Source: Saprospiraceae bacterium (lineage in GTDB: Bacteria; Bacteroidota; Bacteroidia; Chitinophagales; Saprospiraceae). Taken from it: DNA of 64,000 nucleotides. The position numbers and the translations under genes were made by a program. Shown here one piece after another: positions 16,722 through 25,096 of the stretch. Below the pieces are notes generated by a model. That model saw only the letters and a program-made list of their open reading frames with translations. It ran no database searches and was not told the origin of the DNA. Within the stretch, counting starts at the first letter, position 1; every line of letters begins with the position of its first letter. The stretch spans positions 1-64,000 of the forward strand of contig JALHQW010000036.1 of the NCBI GenBank assembly GCA_022841745.1, read 5' to 3'.

Positions 16722-17279
16722 TCAAAAAAGTTCCTCCAAGTCCTCTACATCAATCTCGTCAATCACTTCGTCAATGTATTTCTCCATTTCCTCCACTTCG
16801 GGCTTTGGGGCCGCCATTTTTGGAAGGGAAGGCTTTGTCTTTACTTGTGGTTTGATTTCGGGGAGTTCAGGGCCAGCGGTTTCCATCACGAGGTCGTGGT
16901 CGAAGTCGCTAATATTGTCCGAGACGTAGGCGAACAGTTCCTCGTCACTGATTTCCTGCAAGCTAACGGCGGCCATTGGTTGGTTTGCTTCCGAAACACC
17001 TTTGTTCAGGAACCAAATACCCGCTACTACCAAGGCCAGCACAGAGGCATAAGCCAAAGCGTAGCGAGGCTGGAGCCAACTTGCCACGATTTGCTCCACC
17101 CGCTCCAACCAGCTTGGCTGCCGCACGGGTTGGGGCACAGGCTCCTTCGCCTTGCGCAAGACCTCGTCAGGCAGGTGCTTGAAGTAGTGCTTCGGCACCT
17201 GTAGCCCGCTTGCCGACTGTTCCTTCATTTTTTTGAGGAACGGCAGGTCGTTGAGTTCGTCTTTTAGTTCTTCTTTCAT
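16722..17279 (-). CDS. Anti-sigma-factor-like single-pass membrane protein
   Basis: 185-residue protein with a cytoplasmic N-terminal part (LPFLKKMKEQSASGLQVPKH, then a basic Pro-rich stretch), one membrane helix (YALAYASVLALVVAGIWFL, about 94-112) and an acidic periplasmic tail ending in DEVIDEIDVEDLEELF. No zinc anti-sigma HxxxCxxC motif is present. Position directly after an ECF sigma gene and before a Spy-like gene suggests it holds the sigma factor at the membrane. That function is inferred from context and topology. Confidence 0.72.
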   Translation of the reverse strand: MKEELKDELNDLPFLKKMKEQSASGLQVPKHYFKHLPDEVLRKAKEPVPQPVRQPSWLERVEQIVASWLQPRYALAYASVLALVVAGIWFLNKGVSEANQPMAAVSLQEISDEELFAYVSDNISDFDHDLVMETAGPELPEIKPQVKTKPSLPKMAAPKPEVEEMEKYIDEVIDEIDVEDLEELF

Positions 17280-17287
17280 CGTCGTTG

Positions 17288-17505
17288 TTTTACCTCACTC
17301 CCGACCCCTCTCCTACGAGGAGAGGGGGGGGTGGGTACTGCTTCATTTGCAATTGTCTTGCTTTTGCAATTAAAGCTAAAACTACTCCCCCTTTATCCTT
17401 GAAATAGAGGGGGTGGAAACTGCTTCATTTGCGATTGCCTTGCTTTTGCAATTAAGGCTGACACCACTCCCCTCTCCTCGCAGGAGAGGGGCCGGGGGTG
17501 AGGTC
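17288..17505. repeat. Duplicated 82-bp repeat with CCCCTCTCCT hairpin ends
   Basis: CTGCTTCATTTGCAATTGTC...AATTAAAGCT (17338-17377) is repeated at 17420-17459 with few changes. Outer flanks CCCCTCTCCTACGAGGAGAGGGG and CCCCTCTCCTCGCAGGAGAGGGG are each self-complementary. The block separates sigma and anti-sigma genes and ends at the sigma stop codon. Confidence 0.75.
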
Positions 17506-18105
17506 TCAATCGCAATTCACCAAATACCCTTCAACCTTCTTCGCCGCATGGTGAAACGACGCCTTCAGCGCCCCCTCCGAAGTTCCGAGCAGTTCGGACA
17601 TTTCGGCGTAGCCCATTTCATCGAAATAGCGCAGGTTGAACACCTGCCGCTGCTTGTCGGGCAGCGTCTCGATGGCGGCCAAGAGTTTCAATTGCGCCTC
17701 GTCGCCGTCGAAATGGTCGTCTGCCCGCAGGCGGTTGGCCAAGGGGCTTTCGCCTGCGTCGAGCGGGGTGGCAGCGTTCTGCTTCCGCTTGTTCAAGAAC
17801 GTGATGGCCTCGTTGGTCGCTATGCGGTAGAGCCAAGTGAACAGCTTCGACTTGCCCTCGAAGCTACGGTGGCTCCGATAGACCTTCACGAGGCAGTTCT
17901 GCAGCACGTCGTTGGCGTCTTCATGGTCAAGCACCATCCGGCGGATTTGCCAATAGAGCCGCTCCTGGTATTGTTCCATCAGCAGCCGGAAGCCACGGTC
18001 GGCCTGACTGCCACCCTCCCGCAATAGCGAAAGAATCTTCTCGTCCACGATTTCGCTGTTTGGCACCATCAAGTCTTGCGTGAGGGTTTGGTGGAATAGA
18101 CTCAT
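17506..18105 (-). CDS. RNA polymerase ECF sigma-70 factor
   Basis: 199-residue extracytoplasmic-function sigma factor. Region 2 is visible in DANDVLQNCLVKVYRSHRSF and KLFTWLYRIATNEAITFLNK; region 4 in LPDKQRQVFNLRYFDEMGYAEM and ALKASFHHAAKKVEGYL. The lack of an additional C-terminal domain puts it with the common SigW/RpoE-type group. The next genes on the strand are anti-sigma-like and Spy-like, so it probably directs an envelope-stress regulon. Start at MSLFHQT (18105); an upstream TTG is less likely. Confidence 0.93.
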   Translation of the reverse strand: MSLFHQTLTQDLMVPNSEIVDEKILSLLREGGSQADRGFRLLMEQYQERLYWQIRRMVLDHEDANDVLQNCLVKVYRSHRSFEGKSKLFTWLYRIATNEAITFLNKRKQNAATPLDAGESPLANRLRADDHFDGDEAQLKLLAAIETLPDKQRQVFNLRYFDEMGYAEMSELLGTSEGALKASFHHAAKKVEGYLVNCD

Positions 18106-18444
18106 GCAAGGAGGCAAAGTTTAAAAAGGTTGCAATAATTTTATTGTTGCCCCGCAAAAAGCCTTCTCGCACAATTTTTGAAATAAAACCAAGGTAACTA
18201 CTTAGCAGGGGGTGTTTTTCGGGTAAAAATTTTCAATTTTTACCCGAAAAACACCCCAAAACATGGGAGGAGAGAGAAAAAATGAAATTTTTTCTCTCTC
18301 CTCCCACACCCATCTAAGCAGTTACAAACCAAGTTAGCCAGCATGGAAAAGTTGGAAAGGGTTTGTGCATTATCGCCATTGCCCTCATCATCACTACTTT
18401 TGTCCTGCTTTGCCAATCCCCCTGAATCCTTAAAACTGACCGTC
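18106..18444. other. Gene-free 339-bp divergent gap
   Basis: Between the divergent sigma-factor and PD40-OmpA genes. It is largely occupied by the 132-bp MITE-like element (18194-18325). An open frame from 18343 runs into the OmpA gene, but its first 34 codons do not look like a signal peptide. Confidence 0.6.
18194..18325. repeat. MITE-like double-hairpin element, copy 2 (full length)
   Basis: 132 bp bounded by inverted ends GTAACTACTTAG and CTAAGCAGTTAC. Inside are two hairpins in series: GGGGTGTTTTTCGGGTAAAA with its complement, and GGGAGGAGAGAGAAAAAA with its complement. No coding capacity. Same length and order as copy 3 at 61053-61183, in opposite orientation. Confidence 0.85.
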
Positions 18445-20640
18445 ATGAGAATTCTACCGTTCCATAATTTGCTCCGCAAAATAGCCCTTACCTGCATTGC
18501 CGTTGTCGCCATGAGTGCCACTGCCCCTTTGCTGGCGCAAAACAAGACCCTTGACAAGGCCAACGAACTTTTCAAATTGAACCAGTTCTCCGACGCAGCC
18601 GAACTGTACCGCCAAGCCTTGCAGGCGATGGAGAACGAAGGTAAACAGGCTCGCAATGCCAGTTTGGTCAAGAGCAAGCTGGCCTATTGCTACCGCATGA
18701 ACAATAAAATGGACATGGCGGAAGCATTGTATGCGGACGTGGTAAAGGACGAGACCGCAAAGGACGAAAACATGTATTACTACGGCGAGGCGCTGATGAG
18801 CAACGGCAAGTACGATGAGGCCCGCAAGTGGTTCTCCGACTACCAAAAACTCAACCCAGACGACGAAAAGGCGGGCCTCATGCTGCGGGCCTGCGACTAC
18901 GCCCCGCTCATACAACCTTATTTCCAATACATTGATATCAAGGAGTTTCCATTCAACTCAGATGCAGACGACAATGCCCCCATCGCCAGCCGAAAGGGCC
19001 TGATTTTCTCCTCCGACCGCAAGCAGGGGCTTAAACTGATGAAGGAAAAATCAGGCTGGACCGGGCGTGACTACCTCAACCTTTATATCAGTGAGAAAAA
19101 ATCGGACGGCAGTTTTGCGGAGCCAATCCAGTACTCCTCCAAGCTGAGCGAGGTGAACAAGAACACGGGCAACGCCTCCATCACCGCCGACGGCACTGAG
19201 ATTTTCTTTACCCGCAACGACAATGTGCTGAACAAGCAGAACACCTACAGCCTACAGCTTTTTTCCGCAAAATCGGGCGAAACGGAGCGTTGGAAGGACG
19301 TGGAGAAACTTCCTTTCTGCTCCTCCAACCATAATTTCATGCACCCGGCCATTTCGCCCGATGGCAAAACGCTGTTTTTTGCCAGCAACCGGGCGGGCGG
19401 CTTCGGCGGCACCGACCTTTGGGTGTCAGAACGCACGAACGGCGAATGGGGCAGGCCTGAAAACCTCGGCCCTGCCGTGAACACCACCGCCAACGAGGGC
19501 TTCCCTTTTGCGGCCTTGGATGGGAAATTGTACTTCTGCTCAAAGGGCCACCCCGGCTTTGGCGGCTTCGACATTTTTGTGACCTACAAGGACGAGAACG
19601 GCGCTTGGCAGTCGGCGACCAACCTCGGCAAGCCCATCAACAGCCCGTTGGACGACATCTCGATTTACCTCGCCAACGACCAGCGGAGCGGGTATTTCAC
19701 CAGCAGCCGCAGCGGCGGGGACGATGATATATACATCTTCACCGTGATGGACATGGCGCCTGAATTTCCTGCGGTGCAAGAGCCTGTCGTAGAGACGAAG
19801 CCCACTGTGGTTCCGCCTATCGTCAAGGAAGAGCCAGCGCCTATTGTTGAAAATAAACTGGAAATAGTTCCGCCACCGCCTGCTCCTGTGCTTGAAGAAA
19901 AACCTGCGCCTGCCCTCCCGAAGGAGGAAGATGTGGCAGTGATGTTGACGGTCGGCACACCGGAAGGAACGCCCAAAGTGGTCACGGCTGCACCCGTGAA
20001 ACCGACGGAGCAGGCACCAAAAGCGAAGGAACCTTCCCCAAGTCCGATGCAGAAGCCCAAGGATCCTTCCCCTGTTTTGCCTTCGGCAACCATCAAGCCT
20101 GCGCCCGTTGAGGAGGTGGTGGTAAAAAAGCCCGTGGAAGACCCGTTTGCGCCAACCGAAACCATCAAGCCAACCCAATCGAACAACCAGCCGGAGCAAA
20201 CCTATATTGCCGAATTGGGTGCCCTCGGCGATTTTTCAAGAAAATTGAGCAACAACAGCCTGACCGCAGGTGAACGATTCCGGCTCGATGGTGCCGCATT
20301 CGACGTTGGCGTTTGGCAGTTGACGCCCCGTATCATTAGCCCACTGAACCAATTGGTGGCATTGCTGAAGACTTACCCTTCGTTGCAGGTCGAAATCAGC
20401 ACCCATACCGAGGCGCTTGGTGTGGACGAGTACAACCTCCGCATCTCCGAAAGCCGGGCAGCCAGCATCCTCGACTACTTGCTCAGGGAAGGCATTGCGC
20501 AGCGCCGGATAATGACCAAGGGCTGCGGCGAAACGATGCCGCTAAATCATTGCCGCAACGGCGAGACTTGCAGCATGGACGAGCACATGTTCAACCACCG
20601 CATAGAGGTGAAGGTTTTGGCGTTGGATGGGAAGTGGTAG
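18445..20640 (+). CDS. OmpA-family protein with TPR-like and WD40-like (PD40) domains
   Basis: 731-residue envelope protein: signal peptide ending ATAPLLAQ, TPR-like helices (about 25-125, AELYRQALQAME), a PD40 beta-propeller region (about 150-390, with repeats such as GKTLFFASNRAGGFGGTDLW and GYFTSSRSGGDDDIYIF), a long Pro/Glu/Lys linker (about 395-580) and a C-terminal OmpA peptidoglycan-binding domain (LQVEISTHTEALGVDEYNLR, then SESRAASILDYLLREGI). In Bacteroidota such proteins anchor the outer membrane; a related one, PorE, links the type IX apparatus to peptidoglycan, but assignment as PorE cannot be made here. ATG 18445 gives the proper signal peptide. Confidence 0.9.
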   Translation: MRILPFHNLLRKIALTCIAVVAMSATAPLLAQNKTLDKANELFKLNQFSDAAELYRQALQAMENEGKQARNASLVKSKLAYCYRMNNKMDMAEALYADVVKDETAKDENMYYYGEALMSNGKYDEARKWFSDYQKLNPDDEKAGLMLRACDYAPLIQPYFQYIDIKEFPFNSDADDNAPIASRKGLIFSSDRKQGLKLMKEKSGWTGRDYLNLYISEKKSDGSFAEPIQYSSKLSEVNKNTGNASITADGTEIFFTRNDNVLNKQNTYSLQLFSAKSGETERWKDVEKLPFCSSNHNFMHPAISPDGKTLFFASNRAGGFGGTDLWVSERTNGEWGRPENLGPAVNTTANEGFPFAALDGKLYFCSKGHPGFGGFDIFVTYKDENGAWQSATNLGKPINSPLDDISIYLANDQRSGYFTSSRSGGDDDIYIFTVMDMAPEFPAVQEPVVETKPTVVPPIVKEEPAPIVENKLEIVPPPPAPVLEEKPAPALPKEEDVAVMLTVGTPEGTPKVVTAAPVKPTEQAPKAKEPSPSPMQKPKDPSPVLPSATIKPAPVEEVVVKKPVEDPFAPTETIKPTQSNNQPEQTYIAELGALGDFSRKLSNNSLTAGERFRLDGAAFDVGVWQLTPRIISPLNQLVALLKTYPSLQVEISTHTEALGVDEYNLRISESRAASILDYLLREGIAQRRIMTKGCGETMPLNHCRNGETCSMDEHMFNHRIEVKVLALDGKW

Positions 20641-20706
20641 GTCATGGCGTCAGTTTAGGAAGAATGAAAGGGAATTTGGATGAATGCTAATTTGCGGCTG
20701 GGGGAC

Positions 20707-20714
20707 TACCTTTG
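20707..20714 (+). promoter_or_regulatory. -7 box overlapping upstream TTG of gldH
   Basis: TACCTTTG matches TAnnTTTG. It contains the in-frame TTG at 20712, so that codon is probably upstream of or at the transcript start. No well-spaced -33 box seen. Confidence 0.4.
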
Positions 20715-20741
20715 CAACGTAACATTCTAAACCACTTTCCA

Positions 20742-21218
20742 TTGACATCCATCAATCTTGCCCGAAGCTTGCCCCTTGCCTTGTTTTGTTTTTTGCTGAC
20801 AGCCTGCAACACCGACCTCATCTTCGATGAAAGCAAGGACATTCCCAACGCCACTTGGAGCTACGATACGCCTATTGGCTTTGATTTCGAGGTACAAGAT
20901 ACTACCAAAGCCTATCAAGTGCTGCTCGACTTGACCCATGCTGGCGACTTTAGTTACCAAAACTGCTACGTGCAAATCACCACCCGCTTCCCCAATGGCG
21001 AGGAGAAAAAACAGCCCGTAAGCCTCGAACTGGCAGCGCAATCGGGCATCTGGAACGGTGAATGCAGCGGCAACGAATGCACCATCGAAATCCTCTTGCA
21101 AGCCAAGGCCAAGTTCAAGCAACCGGGCAAGCACAGCATCATCGTGGAGCAGTTCATGCGGGTGAACCCGCTGCCGGGCATCAAGTCCATTGGCCTGAAA
21201 ATCAAGCAATTAGAATAA
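20742..21218 (+). CDS. gldH: Gliding motility lipoprotein GldH, probable TTG start
   Basis: Outer-envelope lipoprotein needed for gliding motility and type IX secretion in Flavobacterium. Recognised from the family pattern: lipobox FLLTAC, then WSYDTPIGFDFEVQDTTKAY, LDLTHAGDFSYQNCYVQI and a C-terminal VEQFMRVNPLPGIKSIGLKI. Length about 158 residues is typical. No in-frame ATG precedes the lipobox; TTG 20742 gives a 22-residue lipoprotein signal and leaves the -7 box outside the coding region, whereas TTG 20712 lies in the box. It is 31 bp before the aminotransferase, so may be co-transcribed with it. Confidence 0.88.
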   Translation: MTSINLARSLPLALFCFLLTACNTDLIFDESKDIPNATWSYDTPIGFDFEVQDTTKAYQVLLDLTHAGDFSYQNCYVQITTRFPNGEEKKQPVSLELAAQSGIWNGECSGNECTIEILLQAKAKFKQPGKHSIIVEQFMRVNPLPGIKSIGLKIKQLE

Positions 21219-21249
21219 CCACCGGCTACCGTCAACCGTCCATCGTTTC

Positions 21250-22098
21250 ATGATAAAATATTATTCCATCAACGGCGAACTGGTGCCCAAGGAGCAAGCC
21301 GCCCTCGGCGTCACCGACCTTGCCATCCAGCGGGGCTATGGCCTCTTCGATTATTTTGTGGTGAAAAAGGGGCAGCCCGTCTTTTTCGACGACTACCTCG
21401 ACCGGGTGGAGCAGTCGGCCAAGTGGCTGCGATTGGAACTCCCTGCCACAAGGGAGGCACTTCGGGAACAAGTCATGCGACTCATTCGGGCCAATGGCGA
21501 GCAGGAGGCAGGCATCAAGATCATCCTCACGGGAGGTTACTCCGAAGACGGCTACTCACCAGACCGCTGCAACTTGGTCATATTGGAAATGCCGCCGCCG
21601 AGCTACCCAGCCAGCAAATTCGAGCAGGGGGTGAAGCTCATGCTGTACGAGTACCACCGCACCTTCCCCAGCGCCAAGACCATCAACTACCTCGTGGGCA
21701 TTTATCTGCTGCCGCAACAAAGGGCTGCCAATGCCGAAGACGTGCTTTTTCATTCCGAAGGGCATATTTATGAGACTACTCGTGCGAATTTTTTCATTGT
21801 AACAAAGGACAATACCATTGTAACAGCCAGCGAGGGCATCCTGCACGGCGTCACCCGCAAGCATTTGCTGCGCATAGCCAGCCATCACTATGCTGTGGAG
21901 GAGCGCCGCCCATCGTTAGAAGAATTGCGAACTGCCACGGAAGCATTCATCAGCAGCAGCACCCGACTGCTGATGCCCGTGGTGCAGGTGGACGACGTGA
22001 CCATTGACAGCGGCCAGCCTGGGCCTGTCACCCGCCATTTGCTCGAATTGATGAAGGAAGAAGTGGAGCGTTACCTTGAAGAGGTCATTGGGCATTGA
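21250..22098 (+). CDS. Class IV PLP-dependent aminotransferase
   Basis: 282-residue aminotransferase of the branched-chain / D-amino-acid / aminodeoxychorismate-lyase fold. Visible are the N-terminal GLFDYFVVKKGQPVFFDDYL, the PLP-lysine region in SAKTINYLVG, the acidic residue in HIYETTRANFFIV that contacts the cofactor nitrogen, and the phosphate-binding GILHGVTRKHLL. Substrate preference cannot be fixed; branched-chain aminotransferases are longer (about 350), so D-alanine-type or ADC-lyase-type activity is as likely. Follows gldH closely. Confidence 0.88.
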   Translation: MIKYYSINGELVPKEQAALGVTDLAIQRGYGLFDYFVVKKGQPVFFDDYLDRVEQSAKWLRLELPATREALREQVMRLIRANGEQEAGIKIILTGGYSEDGYSPDRCNLVILEMPPPSYPASKFEQGVKLMLYEYHRTFPSAKTINYLVGIYLLPQQRAANAEDVLFHSEGHIYETTRANFFIVTKDNTIVTASEGILHGVTRKHLLRIASHHYAVEERRPSLEELRTATEAFISSSTRLLMPVVQVDDVTIDSGQPGPVTRHLLELMKEEVERYLEEVIGH

Positions 22099-22155
22099 TG
22101 GTCATTGGTCATTTTTGCAGCTACCAAAATGACCAACGCCCCCAGTGAACAGTGA
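22084..22155. repeat. GGTCATT hairpin array
   Basis: GGTCATTGGGCATTGATGG and GGTCATTGGTCATTTT are followed by AAAATGACCAACGCC. It spans the aminotransferase stop and the gap to the converging nadB gene, so it can serve as a bidirectional terminator. Confidence 0.6.
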
Positions 22156-22159
22156 CGCT

Positions 22160-23764
22160 TTAAAGTATCGTCAAGTCAATGAACCCTAATTCATCCGGGT
22201 AGTCGGTCGTGAAATGCAAGCCCCGGCTCTCCTTGCGCATGGTCGCCGAGCGGGTGATGAGATAGGCCATGGTTATCAAATTGCGAAGCTCGCAAAGCTG
22301 TGGTGAAATAGTGGTCTTGTGATAGAGGTCTTCCGTTTCCTTATACAATATATAAAGTCGGTCAGTGGCTCTTTTTAGACGCTCGTTGGAGCGCACGATG
22401 CCCACGTAGTAGCTCATTACATCCTTGAGTTCCTTCGTGCTTTGTGTGATGAGAATCAGCTCCTTGGGGTCGGTGGTGCCCTGTGCGTTCCAGTCGGGTA
22501 TGCTGGCAGTAGGCAGGTGCGTTGCGTCAATTTTCTCCTTCACCTCCAAATAAATGCGGTGGGCGAAGACCATTGCTTCCAGCAGCGAATTGGAGGCGAG
22601 GCGGTTGGCACCGTGGAGACCCGTGCAGGTGCATTCGCCAGCGGCATAGAGGCGGTTGATGCTCGTGCGGCCCATTTCGTCGGTCATGATGCCGCCACAC
22701 ATATAATGGCAGGCGGGCGTCACGGGTATCATGTCTTTCATGGGGTCAATGCCGATGCTCAGGCATTTTTCATAAATGGTGGGGAAGTGCGCTACGAAGC
22801 CTTCTTTGTCCAAATGGCGGCAATCGAGGCACATGTACTCGGCGCCTTGGATTTTCATCTCCCGGTCAATGGCCCTCGCCACGATGTCACGGGAAGCGAG
22901 GCTGCCCCGCTCGTCGTATTTTTTCATAAACTCCTCGCCCTGCGGCGTCTTCAGGATGCCGCCAAAGCCCCGGACCGCTTCCGATACAAGGAAGGCTGGG
23001 TTGTCGCCCGCTGGGTTGTAGAGCGCCGTTGGGTGGAACTGCACGAACTCCATGTTCTGGATACGGCCCTTGGCCCGATAGACCATCGCCATGCCATCGC
23101 CTGTGGCGATGACGGGGTTGGTGGTATTGCGATAGACCTGCCCTGCGCCGCCCGTGGCCAACACGGTCATACGGGCGAGAAAGGTCTCAATTTCGCTGGT
23201 CTCTTTGTTTAGCGCATAAGCCCCGTAGCACTCGATACCGGGTGTCACCCTCGTTACCGTATGACCGAGGTGGTGCTGCGTGATGATGTCTATGGCGAAA
23301 TAATGCTCCAGCACCGTAATGTTGGGCGTGAGGTCGGCTTGTTCGCTGAGGGTACGCTGCATTTCCCAGCCCGTGAGGTCTTTGTAGTGCAGGATGCGGT
23401 TCTCGCTATGCCCACCTTCTTTGGCAAGGTCGTAGTTGGTGTCCTTCTTTTTGTCGAATCGGGCACCCCAATCAATGATTTCCTGCACCCGGTCGGGGCC
23501 TTCCTTCACTACGATTTCCACGATTTTTTCATCGCAAAGCCCATCGCCAGCAATGAGGGTGTCTTGGATATGCTTTTGATAGCTATCCGTTTTGAAGTCC
23601 CAGACAGCGGCCACGCCGCCTTGGGCGTAGCGGGTATTGCTCTCGGTCTCGTTGGTCTTGGTGAGCACAGTGATTTTCAGGTCGGGGCGCTCCTGCGCAA
23701 TTTTCAGGGCGAAGGTAAGCCCGGCAATGCCGGAGCCGAGCACGAGTAGGTCGCTTTGAATCAT
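22160..23764 (-). CDS. nadB: L-aspartate oxidase
   Basis: FAD enzyme oxidising L-aspartate to iminoaspartate, first step of de novo NAD synthesis. The 534-residue protein has the FAD dinucleotide fold VLGSGIAGLTFALKIA, the substrate-side motifs NTRYAQGGVAAVWD and RGFGGILKTPQGEEFM, active-site DERGSLASRDIVARAID, and the succinate-dehydrogenase/fumarate-reductase family C-terminal helical domain. GGIMTDEMGRTSINRLYAAGE is diagnostic. Start at MIQSDLLV (23764); the open frame upstream only translates a repeat array. nadA and nadC are not in the window. Confidence 0.96.
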   Translation of the reverse strand: MIQSDLLVLGSGIAGLTFALKIAQERPDLKITVLTKTNETESNTRYAQGGVAAVWDFKTDSYQKHIQDTLIAGDGLCDEKIVEIVVKEGPDRVQEIIDWGARFDKKKDTNYDLAKEGGHSENRILHYKDLTGWEMQRTLSEQADLTPNITVLEHYFAIDIITQHHLGHTVTRVTPGIECYGAYALNKETSEIETFLARMTVLATGGAGQVYRNTTNPVIATGDGMAMVYRAKGRIQNMEFVQFHPTALYNPAGDNPAFLVSEAVRGFGGILKTPQGEEFMKKYDERGSLASRDIVARAIDREMKIQGAEYMCLDCRHLDKEGFVAHFPTIYEKCLSIGIDPMKDMIPVTPACHYMCGGIMTDEMGRTSINRLYAAGECTCTGLHGANRLASNSLLEAMVFAHRIYLEVKEKIDATHLPTASIPDWNAQGTTDPKELILITQSTKELKDVMSYYVGIVRSNERLKRATDRLYILYKETEDLYHKTTISPQLCELRNLITMAYLITRSATMRKESRGLHFTTDYPDELGFIDLTIL

Positions 23765-23767
23765 GTT

Positions 23768-23806
23768 GGAAAACGGCGAACGGTGGACGGCCTGCGGTGG
23801 ACGGAT
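23768..23806. repeat. GGTGGACGG direct repeats in nadB leader
   Basis: GCGAACGGTGGACGG and TGCGGTGGACGG lie between the nadB ATG and its -7 box. The unit matches the array at 25012-25096. Confidence 0.5.
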
Positions 23807-23844
23807 GCCAGTCCATTCGTTCAATTTGCTTTGTCAGAGGCAAC

Positions 23845-23852
23845 AAAGGTAC
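23845..23852 (-). promoter_or_regulatory. -7 promoter box of nadB
   Basis: TACCTTTG on the minus strand, giving a leader of about 75 nt before the chosen ATG. Confidence 0.5.
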
Positions 23853-23886
23853 ACATGTAATGTTGCGCAGCAGCTAGTATGGCAAC

Positions 23887-23918
23887 AAAAAAGGGCTGGC
23901 AGGTTGCCAGCCCTTTTT
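23887..23918 (-). terminator. Terminator of receiver-Crp regulator gene
   Basis: GGGCTGGCA pairs with TGCCAGCCC around a 3-base loop, flanked by A and T tracts on both sides, just downstream of the regulator stop. A-rich/T-rich flanks would let it act on either strand. Confidence 0.85.
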
Positions 23919-23945
23919 ACTTTTTACTTTATCCTTTTTACTTTC

Positions 23946-24995
23946 TCAAGTCGGCAGCCCCTCCAATTTCTTCTTGTTCAAAATCCGGATAGCGCCGTCC
24001 TTGATGTCAAGATAGCCGTCCTCCTTGAACTCGGTGAGGGTACGGATGACGCTTTCCTTGGCCGTTCCGACGATATGGGCGAGGTCTTCCCGCAGGATTT
24101 GAATGTCCTCCTTGCCCTCTTTGGAATAACGGTCGTGGAGGAGCAGAACGGCCTCGGCCACCCGCTTGCGCACGGAGTTGTAAGCAAGTTGCAGCAACTG
24201 AACCTCTTTTTCGGCCACGTTATCGGCCAGCATCTTGATGAGGCGGCTGGCCACGTCACGGTTGGCATGGAGCAGTTTCAGGAAGTCATCCTTTGGGATG
24301 AGGCTGGCAGTTGTGTCTTCTAAGGCCGCTGCGGAGAAGCTGTAAGGCTCGCCCTTGATGAGGGCTGTGTAGCCAATGAACTCGCCTGCATTCCGGATAT
24401 TGATGATGTATTCCTTGCCAATATCATTGGTCTTGTAAATTTTAACCTGCCCCTTGCTGATAAAATAAAGGTAGCGGGGTGTGTCGCCCTCCTCAAAAAG
24501 CGTGTCCCGCTTTTTGTAGTCCTTGCTTCGCTTGTCCACCGAGAGTTTTTTCAACTCTTCGTAGCCTTTTGCTTCGTTGATAAAACTGGTCAGGCCCTCT
24601 TCCGTCCGGTTGAATTTTTTGAGCCGCTCGCTTTTTTTGAGACGGGTTTCTACAACGGCCAATAGTTCATCTTTGTAGAAAGGCTTGGTCACGTAGTCGT
24701 CAGCTCCAAGGTTCATACCTCGGCGGAAGTCTTCTTTCTCCGTTTTGGCAGTGAGGAAAACGAACGGAATATCGGAGGTGTCCGGGCGGCGTGTGAGGAT
24801 ATTGAGCACCCCAAAACCATCGAGTTTTGGCATCATCACATCGCAGAGGATGAGGTCGGGACGTTCTTTGTTGGCAAGTTCCACACCTACGGTACCATCC
24901 TCAGCAGCCATGACTTGGTAGCCAGATATTTCGAGGATTTCCTGGAGGTTTTCCCTCACTTCGAGATTGTCTTCAATGACGAGAATTTTTTTCAT
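23946..24995 (-). CDS. Receiver-Crp/Fnr fusion transcription regulator
   Basis: 349-residue fusion. An N-terminal CheY-like receiver (1-120) has the acidic pair E8/D9, phospho-acceptor D52 in DLILCDVMMPKLDG, FLTAKTEKED and VTKPFYKDEL. A linker leads to a cyclic-nucleotide-binding-type beta barrel (about 155-265, TPRYLYFISKGQVKIYKTND, GEFIGYTALI) and a Crp-type winged helix (about 270-349, REDLAHIVGTAKESVIRTL). No Fnr-type cysteines are apparent. The adjacent PAS histidine kinase on the same strand ends 81 bp upstream, so it is the likely phosphodonor. Start chosen at MKKILVIEDN. Confidence 0.93.
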   Translation of the reverse strand: MKKILVIEDNLEVRENLQEILEISGYQVMAAEDGTVGVELANKERPDLILCDVMMPKLDGFGVLNILTRRPDTSDIPFVFLTAKTEKEDFRRGMNLGADDYVTKPFYKDELLAVVETRLKKSERLKKFNRTEEGLTSFINEAKGYEELKKLSVDKRSKDYKKRDTLFEEGDTPRYLYFISKGQVKIYKTNDIGKEYIINIRNAGEFIGYTALIKGEPYSFSAAALEDTTASLIPKDDFLKLLHANRDVASRLIKMLADNVAEKEVQLLQLAYNSVRKRVAEAVLLLHDRYSKEGKEDIQILREDLAHIVGTAKESVIRTLTEFKEDGYLDIKDGAIRILNKKKLEGLPT

Positions 24996-25011
24996 GGCAA
25001 TTGATTTTAAT

Positions 25012-25096
25012 CGGATAACGATGGACGGTGGACGATGGACGGCCAATATAACCCGTAAACCGTCAGTCGTCCATCGTTATCCGTCCACCGTTAACG
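25012..25096. repeat. GGTGGACGATGGAC hairpin array
   Basis: GATAACGATGGACGGTGGACG plus GATGGACGG (25012-25043) faces CCGTCAGTCGTCCATCGTTA and CCGTCCACCGTTAACGG. It lies between kinase and regulator genes; its right arm includes the last four sense codons (TVDG) and stop of the kinase. Confidence 0.75.
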
